From Sphingobacterium allocomposti (GTDB lineage Bacteria > Bacteroidota > Bacteroidia > Sphingobacteriales > Sphingobacteriaceae), in NCBI RefSeq assembly GCF_008124885.1, contig NZ_VNHX01000004.1, positions 1 through 64,000 on the forward strand: a stretch of 64,000 bases of DNA, written 5' to 3'. Positions within the stretch are counted from its first letter, which is position 1, and each line of letters opens with the position of its first letter. Below the pieces are notes generated by a model. The model was not told where the DNA came from, searched no databases, and was given only the letters and a program-made list of their open reading frames with translations. The translations under genes were made by a program, and so were the position numbers. Positions 27,027 to 36,036 of the stretch are shown piece by piece.

Positions 27027-28112
27027 ATGCGTTATGTGGCTTTTTTCTTACACCTACTTGTTAGTACAATAACGATCTGTCATATGGGATATGCACAGGA
27101 TAATAAACGCGCGTGGAATTGGTCTATGATGCCTCCTGTTCCCGATGCTTTCGGCTTTGCGGGAGCGTTTGCAGGAAAGCTCGCCGGGGGCTTCATCCTC
27201 GCGGGAGGGGCCAACTTCCCGGATGGGAGACTACCTTGGGACGGCGGCACAAAACGATGGACCGACAAAGTGTTTTTTTTAGAAAACAATGGCACAGCAT
27301 GGCTCCAGCCCGGCAGGCTGCCTGTCCCGTTAGGGTATGGTGCTTCGGCCAGCTGGGATGATGCCTTGTACGTGGCTGGGGGAAGCAACGAAAAGGGGCA
27401 CCACGATAAGACCTATAAGATAACGGTCGACGCGGGTGCGTTACACATCACGGCACTACCGCCGTTGCCGATGCCGCTCGCTAATATGTCGGGCATACTT
27501 GTCGGAAGCTGGTGGTATATCGTTGGCGGCCTGGCAACACCCGATGCACCGGCGGCCGAGAATGTTTGCTACCGGATGGATCTAGCGCATGCCGGGCGTG
27601 GCTGGGAGGTGTGTGCTCCGTTGCCGGGAGAGGGGCGGATGTTGGCGGTGCTCGGTACGGATACCGAGGCCCTTTACGTGTTCTCGGGTGTGGCGCTCCG
27701 CGAAGGGCAGCGGCAATACTTAACGGACTCCTATCGCTTCGATCCGGCAGCAGGATGGAAGAAGCTACCGGACCTGCCCCGCGCTGTGGCGGCGGCACCC
27801 AGCCCGTGCTTCTTTGATCGCCCGAGTAACAGGTTTTTCATCTTCGGAGGAGATGATGGCGGATTGGCGCAGCAGCAACTGGGCGCAGCACATCCTGGGT
27901 TTTCCCGCAGCGTCCATATGTTTGATGTAGATGCCGGGGAATGGGATTACCAACAGGTCATGGACCTGCACGGCAGCTTGCCGCCGGTCACGACAACAGC
28001 AGTCGTCGATGAAAATACGGTGATATTGCCAATGGGCGAGGTTAAACCCGGTATCCGGACGACCCACGTTCTTCAGGGCAGCATTTTACGTCATGAAATA
28101 AAGAAACCATGA
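27027..28112 (+). CDS. nanM: Kelch-type N-acetylneuraminate mutarotase
   Basis: A 361-residue periplasmic protein (signal peptide to MGYAQ) with kelch propeller repeats: AGKLAGGFILAGGANF, LYVAGGSNEKG, WWYIVGGLATP, LYVFSGVAL and FFIFGGDDGG. It fits the cyclically permuted NanM family that converts alpha- to beta-Neu5Ac released by sialidases. It begins 8 bases after nanA and overlaps the MFS gene by 4 bases (ATGA). Confidence 0.9.
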   Translation: MRYVAFFLHLLVSTITICHMGYAQDNKRAWNWSMMPPVPDAFGFAGAFAGKLAGGFILAGGANFPDGRLPWDGGTKRWTDKVFFLENNGTAWLQPGRLPVPLGYGASASWDDALYVAGGSNEKGHHDKTYKITVDAGALHITALPPLPMPLANMSGILVGSWWYIVGGLATPDAPAAENVCYRMDLAHAGRGWEVCAPLPGEGRMLAVLGTDTEALYVFSGVALREGQRQYLTDSYRFDPAAGWKKLPDLPRAVAAAPSPCFFDRPSNRFFIFGGDDGGLAQQQLGAAHPGFSRSVHMFDVDAGEWDYQQVMDLHGSLPPVTTTAVVDENTVILPMGEVKPGIRTTHVLQGSILRHEIKKP

Positions 28113-29329
28113 GAAATCAATCGACCTTTTATATCTGGTTTGTTGTTGCGGCTCTGTGGGTCGTAGCCTTCTTAAATTACTTTGATCGCATATTGATTAC
28201 CTCCATGCGCGATCCTATCGTCGGTGAGTTTGGACTCACAGACGCCCAATTCGGACTGCTGACTACGATTTTTCTCGTCGCATACGGCCTATTCAGTCCG
28301 CTAGGTGGATATCTGGCCGACAAATATGCCCGGAAAACGCTGATTGTCTTTTCGGTGCTCGTCTGGTCGCTAATGACCATCTGGACGGGCTACTGCCGTT
28401 CGTTTGAAGAGATGCTGATTTCACGCTTTTTGATGGGCGTGAGCGAGGCTTGTTATATTCCAGCCGGTCTGGCCATGATTACCGATTACCATCGGGGTAG
28501 AAGCCGCTCATTGGCCACGGGCTTACATATGAGCGGTCTATATGCAGGAATGGCTCTCGGCGGCGTCGGTGGGTATATGGCTGACTTGTGGGGATGGCGA
28601 TTCGGATTTCACCTGTTCGGTTTTATTGGTGTTGCTTATGCGGTCATCCTTTGGTTTACATTAGCCGAATATCGGGAAAAGGATGCCGTCACGGACGAAA
28701 AGAACGCGGGTATGGAGAAAAGAATGGCTATCGGACAGACGTTCCGCGCCATATTCCAGCTGCGTTCGTTTTATGTTGTTCTTATCTATTTCGCGATATT
28801 GGGCATGGCAAACTGGATTGTGAACGGCTGGATGCCTACCTTCCTGAAGCAACAGTACGCGCTGGATCTGGGAGCGGCTGGACTGTCGGCGACAGGCTAT
28901 ATCCAGATCGGTTCCTTCGCCGGCGTTGTGCTCGGCGGCATTCTTGCCGACTATTGGGTGCGTAAATCTTCTAAAGGACGGCTATATGCCATTGTTCTCG
29001 GATTTCTTCTCGGAGCACCCTGCCTGTTCCTGCTGGCGTCGACCTCGACGTTCGGTATAGCGATCGCCGGAATGGTTGTCTTCGGCTTAGGAAGAGGGTT
29101 TAATGATGCGAACTTAATGCCGCTCCTACGCCAGATTGTGGAGGGAAGATATGTGGCAACCGCCTACGGATTCTTAAATTGTCTTAGCACCATTGTAGGT
29201 GGTATAATGGTATACTTGGGAGGGGCACTGATGGATGCGCAGATTGGACTGTCCATCATCTATCAGTTTACCGCAATCCTGTTGCTCTGCGGAACCATAA
29301 GCTTATTGTTGGTGAAGATCAAATGGTGA
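28109..29329 (+). CDS. nanT: MFS permease, probable sialic acid transporter
   Basis: A 406-residue major facilitator protein with about 12 membrane helices and the loop motif GGYLADKYARKTLIV between helices 2 and 3. Its place at the end of the sialic acid operon, overlapping nanM by four bases, makes it the inner-membrane sialic acid importer (NanT-like; in Bacteroides the nanLET operon also uses an MFS). The symbol rests on context. Followed by a hairpin. Confidence 0.85.
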   Translation: MRNQSTFYIWFVVAALWVVAFLNYFDRILITSMRDPIVGEFGLTDAQFGLLTTIFLVAYGLFSPLGGYLADKYARKTLIVFSVLVWSLMTIWTGYCRSFEEMLISRFLMGVSEACYIPAGLAMITDYHRGRSRSLATGLHMSGLYAGMALGGVGGYMADLWGWRFGFHLFGFIGVAYAVILWFTLAEYREKDAVTDEKNAGMEKRMAIGQTFRAIFQLRSFYVVLIYFAILGMANWIVNGWMPTFLKQQYALDLGAAGLSATGYIQIGSFAGVVLGGILADYWVRKSSKGRLYAIVLGFLLGAPCLFLLASTSTFGIAIAGMVVFGLGRGFNDANLMPLLRQIVEGRYVATAYGFLNCLSTIVGGIMVYLGGALMDAQIGLSIIYQFTAILLLCGTISLLLVKIKW

Positions 29330-29336
29330 CAGGACT

Positions 29337-29362
29337 GAACCGATCAATTTTCTGATCGGTTC
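29337..29362 (+). terminator. Hairpin after the sialic acid operon
   Basis: Perfect 10-bp stem GAACCGATCA (29337-29346) and TGATCGGTTC (29353-29362), loop of six. It begins 8 bases after the nanT stop. The following bases are CTTGCGG, not a T-run, so termination may be imperfect or factor-dependent. Confidence 0.55.
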
Positions 29363-29494
29363 CTTGCGGTATGTCTGAAACTGCCTGTACAACATGATTT
29401 CCCGTCGGTAAAGAAGTAGCCGGCACAGCCGCCTGGTTGTCAATTCGCTGAAGCTGCACAACGACGAAGTAGTCCAGTACTGAACCACATGAGA

Positions 29495-29640
29495 AAGGTT
29501 GCGTCACCTTCGTTCCTCAGGTTCGCCATGACGCCGCAAAGGGCGAGTAACCCGTCACTGCGAGGAGTCACGGCGAAGTGATCTCTTGCTTTATTAAGAT
29601 TGCCTCGTCATTCTTCCCCGTAATGGGGTTGAGTTTACGA
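29495..29640. repeat. Dispersed REP-like repeat, copy
   Basis: Contains GGTTGCGTCACCTTCGTTCC, CCGTCACTGCGAGGAGTCAC, GGCGAAGTGATC and TAAGATTGCCTCGTCATTCT. The same words recur at 30665-30765, at the left edge of the mosaic array (about 10373-10400) and at its right edge (about 12300-12345). The CACTGCGAGGAG...GCGAAG core resembles the widespread bacterial palindromic repeat with GTCATTGCGAGGAG. No gene was seen in 29363-29782. Confidence 0.75.
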
Positions 29641-29752
29641 TCTCTGTAGGGGCTTAGGGATCAAACCAAACCAATTCTTACCGGAGATCACTATGCGCAA
29701 CGTACAGAATAAAAATCGACAATCTCTTGGTATTTTCAAAATATATTGCTAC

Positions 29753-29769
29753 ACTTGTATTATACAAGT
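29753..29769. promoter_or_regulatory. Palindromic operator for the PadR-type regulator
   Basis: ACTTGTAT-T-ATACAAGT is a perfect 17-base palindrome ending 13 bases before the PadR start codon. PadR regulators bind such sites and repress their own operon. Inference from position and symmetry. Confidence 0.75.
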
Positions 29770-29782
29770 TGAATAGTACTTA

Positions 29783-30151
29783 ATGAGTAAGCATATTGAT
29801 ACGGATCTGGATGAGCTGTTAAAGGCTTGGGAAGACACCTACAAAAAAGGGCAGTTGACATTATGGATATTCCTGGCGCTGAAAGAGGAGCCGAAGTATG
29901 TAGAGGAAATCAGGACATTTGTCGTAGAGAAGTCGCAGGGCAGCATGAGTTGCGAGGAGCAAAGCCTGTACAGGGTGTTGCGTAAGTTTGAGCACGTCGA
30001 AATCGTCGGGCACGAGCTGCGCAAGGGTAACAAAGGGCCGGATAGAAAGTACTATTTTCTGACGGAACTCGGTGTGCAGCTGTTTCACCGTTTCGTTGAG
30101 CGGAATATTCATATATTTTTTCAAGACGATATTAAATCGATTTTAGTATGA
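29783..30151 (+). CDS. PadR-family transcriptional regulator
   Basis: A 122-residue PadR-type protein: TYKKGQLTLWIFLALKEEP, YVEEIRTFV, SLYRVLRKFEHVEIVGHEL and GPDRKYYFLTELG form the winged helix, followed by a short C-terminal helix. Four-base overlap (ATGA) with the next gene indicates coupled translation. The palindrome just upstream supports autorepression. Confidence 0.88.
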   Translation: MSKHIDTDLDELLKAWEDTYKKGQLTLWIFLALKEEPKYVEEIRTFVVEKSQGSMSCEEQSLYRVLRKFEHVEIVGHELRKGNKGPDRKYYFLTELGVQLFHRFVERNIHIFFQDDIKSILV

Positions 30152-30567
30152 AAACTTTAACGCCACCCTTGATCAGATTTGCCCTTGTTGCCGTGGGATG
30201 TACGGCAGGCTTTCGGGTAGCCTTGAGTAGTCTTCTAACCCAAGGACATTTTAATTTTGTTGTTCCGGTAGCGATCCTATTTGGCCTGGTCATGTTTCTC
30301 GCAGGGAGATACTTTGGACGGAGAGACAACGAATACCTACCGATCTACGATGTTGGATTCCGGTTTCACCTCGTCACATTCTTGCAGTATCATATCGTAT
30401 CGTACGGCTGGTACTGGTTCGGGTTTCCAAGTGTGCACGAGCACATCGGCGCGCTGAACGCGACGCTTATCATCTGGGGGATCTGCCTGGCCGTGCATGC
30501 ATATTATTACGTGCAGGCGAGAAGGCATACCATAAAGCACATTAACAGGGACGAGCTTTTTGACTAG
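30148..30567 (+). CDS. Small integral membrane protein of unknown function
   Basis: A 139-residue protein with four hydrophobic segments (about 7-29, 34-54, 66-88 and 100-122) and a charged tail. Overlaps the PadR gene by four bases. In such pairs the membrane protein is usually what the PadR repressor controls, often in envelope stress or efflux, but no family could be named. A conserved-looking GRRDNEY lies between helices 2 and 3. Confidence 0.75.
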   Translation: MKTLTPPLIRFALVAVGCTAGFRVALSSLLTQGHFNFVVPVAILFGLVMFLAGRYFGRRDNEYLPIYDVGFRFHLVTFLQYHIVSYGWYWFGFPSVHEHIGALNATLIIWGICLAVHAYYYVQARRHTIKHINRDELFD

Positions 30568-30664
30568 CGTATCCGCCCCATGTATGTGCGTTTTGGATTG
30601 CGTCGTCATTCATACGCGCAGTGGTGTTCGGAGCTTGATAGCCGTTGTGTTTTTGGTGGCGGAT

Positions 30665-30765
30665 ACTCCGTCACTGCGAGGAGGCACGGCGAAGTGATCC
30701 AGTCCTTAACAACATGAGGAAGATTGCCTCGCCTTCGTTCCTTAGGTTTGCCATGACGCGTTTTT
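30665..30765. repeat. Dispersed REP-like repeat, second copy
   Basis: CCGTCACTGCGAGGAGGCAC, GGCGAAGTGATC, AACAACATGAGGAAGATTGC and CTTCGTTCCTTAGGTTTGCC are shared with 29495-29640. It lies between the membrane protein and the VOC gene, in the intergenic gap. Confidence 0.75.
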
Positions 30766-30814
30766 CATATTGGCGACATTTTTAAGACGCCTTCTTTTTT
30801 ATAACTTCGAATGT

Positions 30815-31222
30815 ATGATACTAGAACATGTCGCTATCTGGACTAACCAGCTGGAAAGGCTACGGGCTTTCTATGAGACCTACTTCGGGGCTACTTCCAA
30901 CGCAAAATATGTAAACCCGTCCACAGGGTTGGAAACCTACTTCCTTACGTTTAGCTCAGGGGCGCGGCTCGAGCTCATGCAGCGGGCCGACATTCCGGAG
31001 AATAAGAACGATACCATCGCGCAGTACCGCGGCATTATCCACTTGGCCTTTGCTGTGGCTTCACCGGCCGAGGTGGACAAGATCGCCGACCGTTTTAAGG
31101 AAGCGGGGCTGACCATCCTGCGCGGCCCCCGCATTACGGGCGATGGCTATTACGAATTTGAGACGCTGGACATAGACAACAACCGGCTGGAGGTGATGGC
31201 AAAATACGGCGGCGACGTGTAA
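30815..31222 (+). CDS. VOC (glyoxalase/bleomycin-resistance) family protein
   Basis: The ATG at 30815 gives MILEHVAIWT, the normal VOC start; the 15 extra upstream codons are unlikely. The 135-residue protein has the two beta-alpha-beta-beta-beta units: HVAIWTNQLERLRAFYE, RLELMQR, then GIIHLAFAVAS and FETLDIDNNRLEVM. Metal-ligand positions (His5, Glu in LELM, His in IIHLAFA, Glu in LEVM) are present, so it may be a metal-dependent lyase or dioxygenase-fold enzyme. Substrate unknown. Confidence 0.88.
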   Translation: MILEHVAIWTNQLERLRAFYETYFGATSNAKYVNPSTGLETYFLTFSSGARLELMQRADIPENKNDTIAQYRGIIHLAFAVASPAEVDKIADRFKEAGLTILRGPRITGDGYYEFETLDIDNNRLEVMAKYGGDV

Positions 31223-31358
31223 ACGGTACGCCGCATGGTGGCTGCGCGGCCAAAATTTGTACTTCTCATGAACGAAAGATTCTAAATCCCGTTCCATTGC
31301 GGGCCGGTCGTGGCCGGCGTCTGCCCCGTGTTTAAAAGGGAATCTTACCTTGGAGGAT

Positions 31359-32777
31359 ATGAGAAGAACGATCGTACTGCTGTTTGCTGTCGTACACCTG
31401 TGTGCTGGTGTTTACGGGCAGGAGATGTTTGGAAAGAGGCGCATCATCGCATCTGGTCTGGCTGATCCATGGTCTATCGTGTACGGCCCGGAGGGCTCGC
31501 TGTGGGTAACGGAAAGCAAAAGCTACCGCGTAAGCCGTATAGACCCCGCTTCGGGGCGCAAACGGCTGCTGCTCGATCTGGCCGGCAGACGGGAGTTTCC
31601 CCGCTATGATACCTTGCGGGTAGAAGGAAAGAGCTGGCCGCAGGGCGGACTTATGGGACTCGCGCTGCACCCGGACTTTGACCGTCATCCTTTTGTTTAT
31701 CTGGCCTATGTATTCCGTGACCTCGGCCAAAACGACTTTTTGGCCAAAGTGGTACGCTATACGTACGACCGGAAGACAGATAGCCTGATCAACGAGGAGA
31801 TGATTGATGGCGCGGTGCCGGCAAGCAACGACCATAACGGTGGCCGGCTGGCCGTCGCACCTGAGGGCGGCCGATTCTATCTTTTTTACGCAGTCGGCGA
31901 CATGGGCGCCGGACAGTTTAAGAACGGAGGCAAGCCGAACCACGCACAGGATTCCAGCCGTAAGGAGGGAAAAATTCTGCGCTACCTGCTGGAGCCGGAC
32001 AGTAGCGCGCGAGGACCCGAGGCATGGCTGCCGCCGGACAACCCCTTTGGCGCCGGTACGCGCTCGGCGGTATTTTCCGTTGGACACCGCAATCCGCAGG
32101 GGCTCGTATGGGCACATACCCGCGATTTCTCGCTGCTGTTTTCGTGCGAGCACGGTCCTTTTTCTGACGACGAAATCAATATTATCGAAAAGGGCGGCAA
32201 CTACGGCCATCCGCTGATCATAGGCTATGCCGATGGCAATTACAACGGCCTCGCCGCCGCAGCGTCGGATGATCCGTCGCTGCCGGGCGTCTGGAACACA
32301 TCCTACCCCCTCATTGAGGATGAGTTGCGCGCGAAGGATACGCTTGGCTCTGCCTTCCGTGAACCGATCTATAGCTTCATGCCCTCTCCGCAGAGCTACC
32401 TACGGGATATCTTGGAGAAAGTGCGCGCCTCGAAGGAGGCGGAGTGGGAAGCAGTGGCGCCAAGCAGCCTGGCCTTTTATAATCATGATGCCCTACCGGA
32501 GTGGCGAAACAGCCTGCTGATTACAACATTGAAAGGGGGATGTGTATACAGGCTGCCCCTGACGGACGACGGACGGCGCGTGAACGGTACGCCGGAAAAA
32601 CTGTTTGACGAGCGTGTGCGCTACCGCGACATAACCGTGTCGCCCGATGGATCTAAATTATATCTCGTGACGGACAGGTCGGCCGCCACCTCAGAGCCGA
32701 CATCGGAGAACCCCGATCAGATCGATATGCGCGGGTGCGTTATTGAATATACGCTGACAGCAGGCGATAGCCGCTGA
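31359..32777 (+). CDS. PQQ-type soluble sugar dehydrogenase
   Basis: A 472-residue secreted protein (signal peptide ending GVYGQ) with the six-bladed aldose/glucose dehydrogenase fold: GLADPWSIVYGPEGSLWVTE, GLALHPDFDRHPFVYLAY, NDHNGGRLAVAPEG, VGHRNPQGLVW, EHGPFSDDEINIIEKGGNYG. The His and Arg of NDHNGGR and GHRNPQG are the usual catalytic and PQQ contacts. ATG at 31359 is preferred over TTG at 31350 since TTGGAGGAT forms the ribosome site. No PQQ biosynthesis genes are in the window. Confidence 0.9.
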   Translation: MRRTIVLLFAVVHLCAGVYGQEMFGKRRIIASGLADPWSIVYGPEGSLWVTESKSYRVSRIDPASGRKRLLLDLAGRREFPRYDTLRVEGKSWPQGGLMGLALHPDFDRHPFVYLAYVFRDLGQNDFLAKVVRYTYDRKTDSLINEEMIDGAVPASNDHNGGRLAVAPEGGRFYLFYAVGDMGAGQFKNGGKPNHAQDSSRKEGKILRYLLEPDSSARGPEAWLPPDNPFGAGTRSAVFSVGHRNPQGLVWAHTRDFSLLFSCEHGPFSDDEINIIEKGGNYGHPLIIGYADGNYNGLAAAASDDPSLPGVWNTSYPLIEDELRAKDTLGSAFREPIYSFMPSPQSYLRDILEKVRASKEAEWEAVAPSSLAFYNHDALPEWRNSLLITTLKGGCVYRLPLTDDGRRVNGTPEKLFDERVRYRDITVSPDGSKLYLVTDRSAATSEPTSENPDQIDMRGCVIEYTLTAGDSR

Positions 32778-32807
32778 CCGCCTGATCCATGCAGGTGGAT
32801 TGACTCC

Positions 32808-32832
32808 CAAAAAGCACGACTTAGTCGTGCTT
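32808..32832 (-). terminator. Terminator of the lipocalin gene
   Basis: AAGCACGAC (32812-32820) and GTCGTGCTT (32824-32832) form a 9-bp stem with a 3-base loop; on the minus strand it is followed by TTTTTGGGAG. The lipocalin stop codon lies inside the hairpin. It may also end the dehydrogenase transcript from the left. Confidence 0.8.
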
Positions 32833-33366
32833 GGTCCAGATCAGGCGGCTTACATCGTATCCGGCTTCGCGGGCTATTCGCAGAAAGTTGCTTTTGACAT
32901 CTTCGGGAATGGTCTTGTTGCGTGACAGGATCCAGATGTAGTCTGTGTCCTCTCCGAATACCAGGGCATTCTGGTAGGGCGGCTCCATGGCTACGACATT
33001 GTAGCCCGAATAGAACGGACCAAAAAAAGACACTTTTAGCGCTCCTCTGTTCTGTTCTCCGACAAACCTGGCTTTGCCTATAGCATCTTTCCATTTTCCC
33101 TTTACGGTGTCGAACCCGCGATTAATGACCTTAATGCTGCCGTCGTCGTTCAGCGTGTATTCGGCTGTCACCTGCTTCATGTTCTTCTCCTGCTTGAAGT
33201 CGAACCGTGCAATCTCGTACCACTTGCCGGTATAGGCACGCACATCAAAGGGCTCAACGACCTCGACACCGGGGGGTACTTTTACAGGCTTGCAAGCATG
33301 TACGGCGAGCAAGGCCAGAAGCATCGCCGGGCCGGCTAGCCACATGTGGTTTCTGTATGATTTCAT
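32821..33366 (-). CDS. Lipocalin, bacterial outer membrane lipoprotein (Blc-like)
   Basis: A 181-residue lipocalin. ATG at 33366 starts a lipoprotein signal (lipobox LAVHAC), better than the longer frame to 33408. GxW motif in YTGKWYEIARFDFKQEKN, the VTAEYTLNDDGSIKVINRG strand, GNARG-like YSGYNVVAMEPPYQNALVFG and the closing ILSRNKTIP match Blc. The family stores or transports lipids such as lysophospholipids at the outer membrane. Convergent with the dehydrogenase. Confidence 0.9.
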   Translation of the reverse strand: MKSYRNHMWLAGPAMLLALLAVHACKPVKVPPGVEVVEPFDVRAYTGKWYEIARFDFKQEKNMKQVTAEYTLNDDGSIKVINRGFDTVKGKWKDAIGKARFVGEQNRGALKVSFFGPFYSGYNVVAMEPPYQNALVFGEDTDYIWILSRNKTIPEDVKSNFLRIAREAGYDVSRLIWTKHD

Positions 33367-33714
33367 ACTGGTGGTTTTTATTTTATTACTAGTGAACAAC
33401 CTCAACAAGCTTTTGTTTGCGGCCGTCGCTCTTTACCGCGCCATAGATGCCGTTTGCTGAGAACTAATCTGCGCGGCGTGCAGAATGTTGTTGAAATCTG
33501 TTATCTTTGGCATTTAGTATGAGCTTGAGGCACAGTGTGGCAAGCTGCTGCTGATGGGAGAGCTATAGCTTGACAACAGATCTGAAGAAACCTTTTACCG
33601 ATTGATAAATTTTTCAGATATTTCCGGAACGGGTTCGCTGGACCTGACCATCTCTTCGGTTTTCCGGCGGACAGGGAAAATAACAGGCATTAACAATAAG
33701 GCAGGGTGTTACAT
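33367..33714. other. Intergenic gap without visible gene
   Basis: About 350 bases between the divergent lipocalin and phytochrome genes. It must hold both promoters, but no clear TAnnTTTG box, repeat or hairpin was seen. Confidence 0.5.
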
Positions 33715-35907
33715 ATGGATATGACTACGCGAAAATTTATAAACTGTGAAGAGGAAGCGATTCATCTTTGCGGCATGGTGCAGCACACGGGCGCATTACT
33801 GGTGTTTGACGGTACAGATAGGTGTGTAGCCTGCAGCGATAACGTCGGCGACTTCGGCATTGACGCCGCGCCCGGTGTCCTTCTATCGGAGCTGCAGGGG
33901 TCGCTGGCGTTGCCGGAAGATCCCGAGCTGATCAAAAGCCGCTTGACATATCCCGACTCGACAGCCCAAAACAGGCTTGTCTATCCGGTACAGCTGCCTA
34001 GCGGCCCCTGCTCGCTAAGCATCTACTACCGGCGGGCGCTGCTCTTCGTAGAGTTCGAAAGGCAGATCGCCGGCGATTTTAATATCAACGAATTATATCA
34101 GTATACCAATGCGATCGATGCGTCGGCAAACGACGGCTTTTGGACATCGCTTTGCCTGCAGATTGCCAAGATCATAAAGTACGACCGTGTAATGGTGTAC
34201 CAGTTTCGGGAGGACCGGAGCGGACAGGTTATCGCCGAATATGTAGAAGAGGGGCTGGAGCCTTTGCTGGGTTACCGCTATCCGGAGTTCGACATTCCTG
34301 CGCAGGCCCGCGAGCTGTATAAGATAAATGTGGCACGTGTGACATCGGATGTGCATGCCCCGCGAATTCCGATCCGAGGACTGGAAAGCCGCGACATCGA
34401 CCTGACGCTGACCGATATCCGGGCGATGTCTCCGGTGCACCTGGAGTATCTGAAAAATGCGGGTATGCAGGCTTCCTGCAGCTTTTCGATATTGGTTGAC
34501 GGCAACTTATGGGGAATGGTGGCCTGTCAGAACCGCACGCCGAAGGCGGTTGATATCTTCCAGCGGCATGTGGGGACCATACTGACGCAATATGCCGTGA
34601 ACAGATATGTGGCGTTGGAAAAGGAGAAGGAACTGCGTGACCAGCAGGAGATTGAGGAGATTTTGTTCAACATGAAGGACAAGATCGTGGTAAAAAGCAA
34701 TATTCTTGAAAGTCTGGAGGAGTGTTCGGATGCGATTATGGAATTCGCGGCGGCGGACGGTATGGCTGTGCTGTTTCAGGATGAACTGGTAAAGTACGGT
34801 TCTACGCCTGCCGACGACCAGATCCTGCGTATGCGGGATGAAATCGAACAGAACGGGGAACCGCAGTTTTTCGTAACGGATGCATTTTACAGCAAGGGAA
34901 AGGAAGGAGGTGACAGCTTCCTGCCGGGTGTAGCCTATGTTAACGTGGCAAGCCATTCGGAGCTACAGCTGCTATTGTTCCGGAAGGAGGTCATTCAGGA
35001 GGAGACCTGGGCAGGAGCTCCGGAAAAGGTCATCAAAACAGATCGGGACACGCTGACGAGCTATGCGTCGCCAAGGACATCGTTTGAGGCGTGGAAGAAT
35101 GAAATACGCGGGAAGTCCGAGAAATGGGGCCGTAAGGAAAGACGATTCCTCGAGCGGCTAAGTCAGCTTATTCAAGAATCGATTGTAATGAAGACGACGG
35201 AGATTCACAAACTGAATGCACGGCTGAAAGAACTCAATCACCTGCACGACACGTTCTCGTATACGCTGACACATGACCTGAAAAATATGCTTTCGTCAAT
35301 CCGTTTAGCATCCCAGTTCATGACGCAGAATGAGCAGAACCACCAGCTTGTAAAGAAGCTCAGCGAAAACATTCTGGATACCGTGCACCTGATGTCTGAC
35401 ATGTTGGATAAGACCTTGGCGTTTTCCAAAGCGAAGACGATAGCGGTCAGCAAGGAGGATGTTGCGCTGGAAAAGATTGTGCCCAAGATTGTGGACGATA
35501 ACATCAAGCGGTACGCTCCCGGGGGCGAGGGCCGCTTCGACGTGGTGCTCGGCACCTTATTGCCGGTAAAGTCGGATAAGACGCTGCTGTATCAGATCTT
35601 CCTCAATGTTATCGGCAATGCCGTGAAATACTCAAGCAAGGGGGCTGCACCGCGGGTGGCGATACGGAGCTACGTAGAGGAGCCGTTTATCGTATATAGT
35701 ATAGCCGACAACGGCATAGGAATGCGCGAAGAAGATATCAAGCAGGCTTTCGAGATCTTTAAGCGCCTGCCCAACTCGTCGGGATTTGAGGGGTCGGGGG
35801 TAGGCCTTGCCATCGTGAAGCGGATCATGGATAAAATAGGAGGCCGCATCGAGCTGGAGTCGGCGGTAGGCAAAGGAACTACGTTCTACCTGAAATTCCC
35901 GCGATAG
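33715..35907 (+). CDS. Bacteriophytochrome sensor histidine kinase
   Basis: A 730-residue light sensor kinase: PAS2 domain with FINCEEEAIHLCGMVQHTG (biliverdin-attaching Cys at residue 11 in the NCE context; the usual P before G is Cys here), GAF domain with YPEFDIPAQARELY (PxSDIP-type motif with Asp retained), PHY domain with SPRTSFEAW (PRxSF tongue), a coiled coil, then HisKA (TLTHDLKNMLSS, His about 520) and HATPase (NVIGNAVKYS, DNGIGM, GSGVGLAIVKRIM, GKGTTFYL). No response regulator or heme oxygenase is adjacent. The GTG at 33706 is less likely than the ATG at 33715. Confidence 0.93.
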   Translation: MDMTTRKFINCEEEAIHLCGMVQHTGALLVFDGTDRCVACSDNVGDFGIDAAPGVLLSELQGSLALPEDPELIKSRLTYPDSTAQNRLVYPVQLPSGPCSLSIYYRRALLFVEFERQIAGDFNINELYQYTNAIDASANDGFWTSLCLQIAKIIKYDRVMVYQFREDRSGQVIAEYVEEGLEPLLGYRYPEFDIPAQARELYKINVARVTSDVHAPRIPIRGLESRDIDLTLTDIRAMSPVHLEYLKNAGMQASCSFSILVDGNLWGMVACQNRTPKAVDIFQRHVGTILTQYAVNRYVALEKEKELRDQQEIEEILFNMKDKIVVKSNILESLEECSDAIMEFAAADGMAVLFQDELVKYGSTPADDQILRMRDEIEQNGEPQFFVTDAFYSKGKEGGDSFLPGVAYVNVASHSELQLLLFRKEVIQEETWAGAPEKVIKTDRDTLTSYASPRTSFEAWKNEIRGKSEKWGRKERRFLERLSQLIQESIVMKTTEIHKLNARLKELNHLHDTFSYTLTHDLKNMLSSIRLASQFMTQNEQNHQLVKKLSENILDTVHLMSDMLDKTLAFSKAKTIAVSKEDVALEKIVPKIVDDNIKRYAPGGEGRFDVVLGTLLPVKSDKTLLYQIFLNVIGNAVKYSSKGAAPRVAIRSYVEEPFIVYSIADNGIGMREEDIKQAFEIFKRLPNSSGFEGSGVGLAIVKRIMDKIGGRIELESAVGKGTTFYLKFPR

Positions 35908-36036
35908 GGGAGAAAGGCCTGTTCTAAACAAGGTACGCTCAAGGTCAATACACCTGTTGTCGTTATTACCTATTAGGCTTACCAACGACTCTCATCAGAA
36001 GAAAGTGATTCGCTAAAATAAAACTTCAGATCTCCG

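Noticed and set aside
31332..32210. Long minus-strand frame opposite the sugar dehydrogenase
   Set aside because: Shadow frame without motif; the plus-strand protein has clear family signatures.
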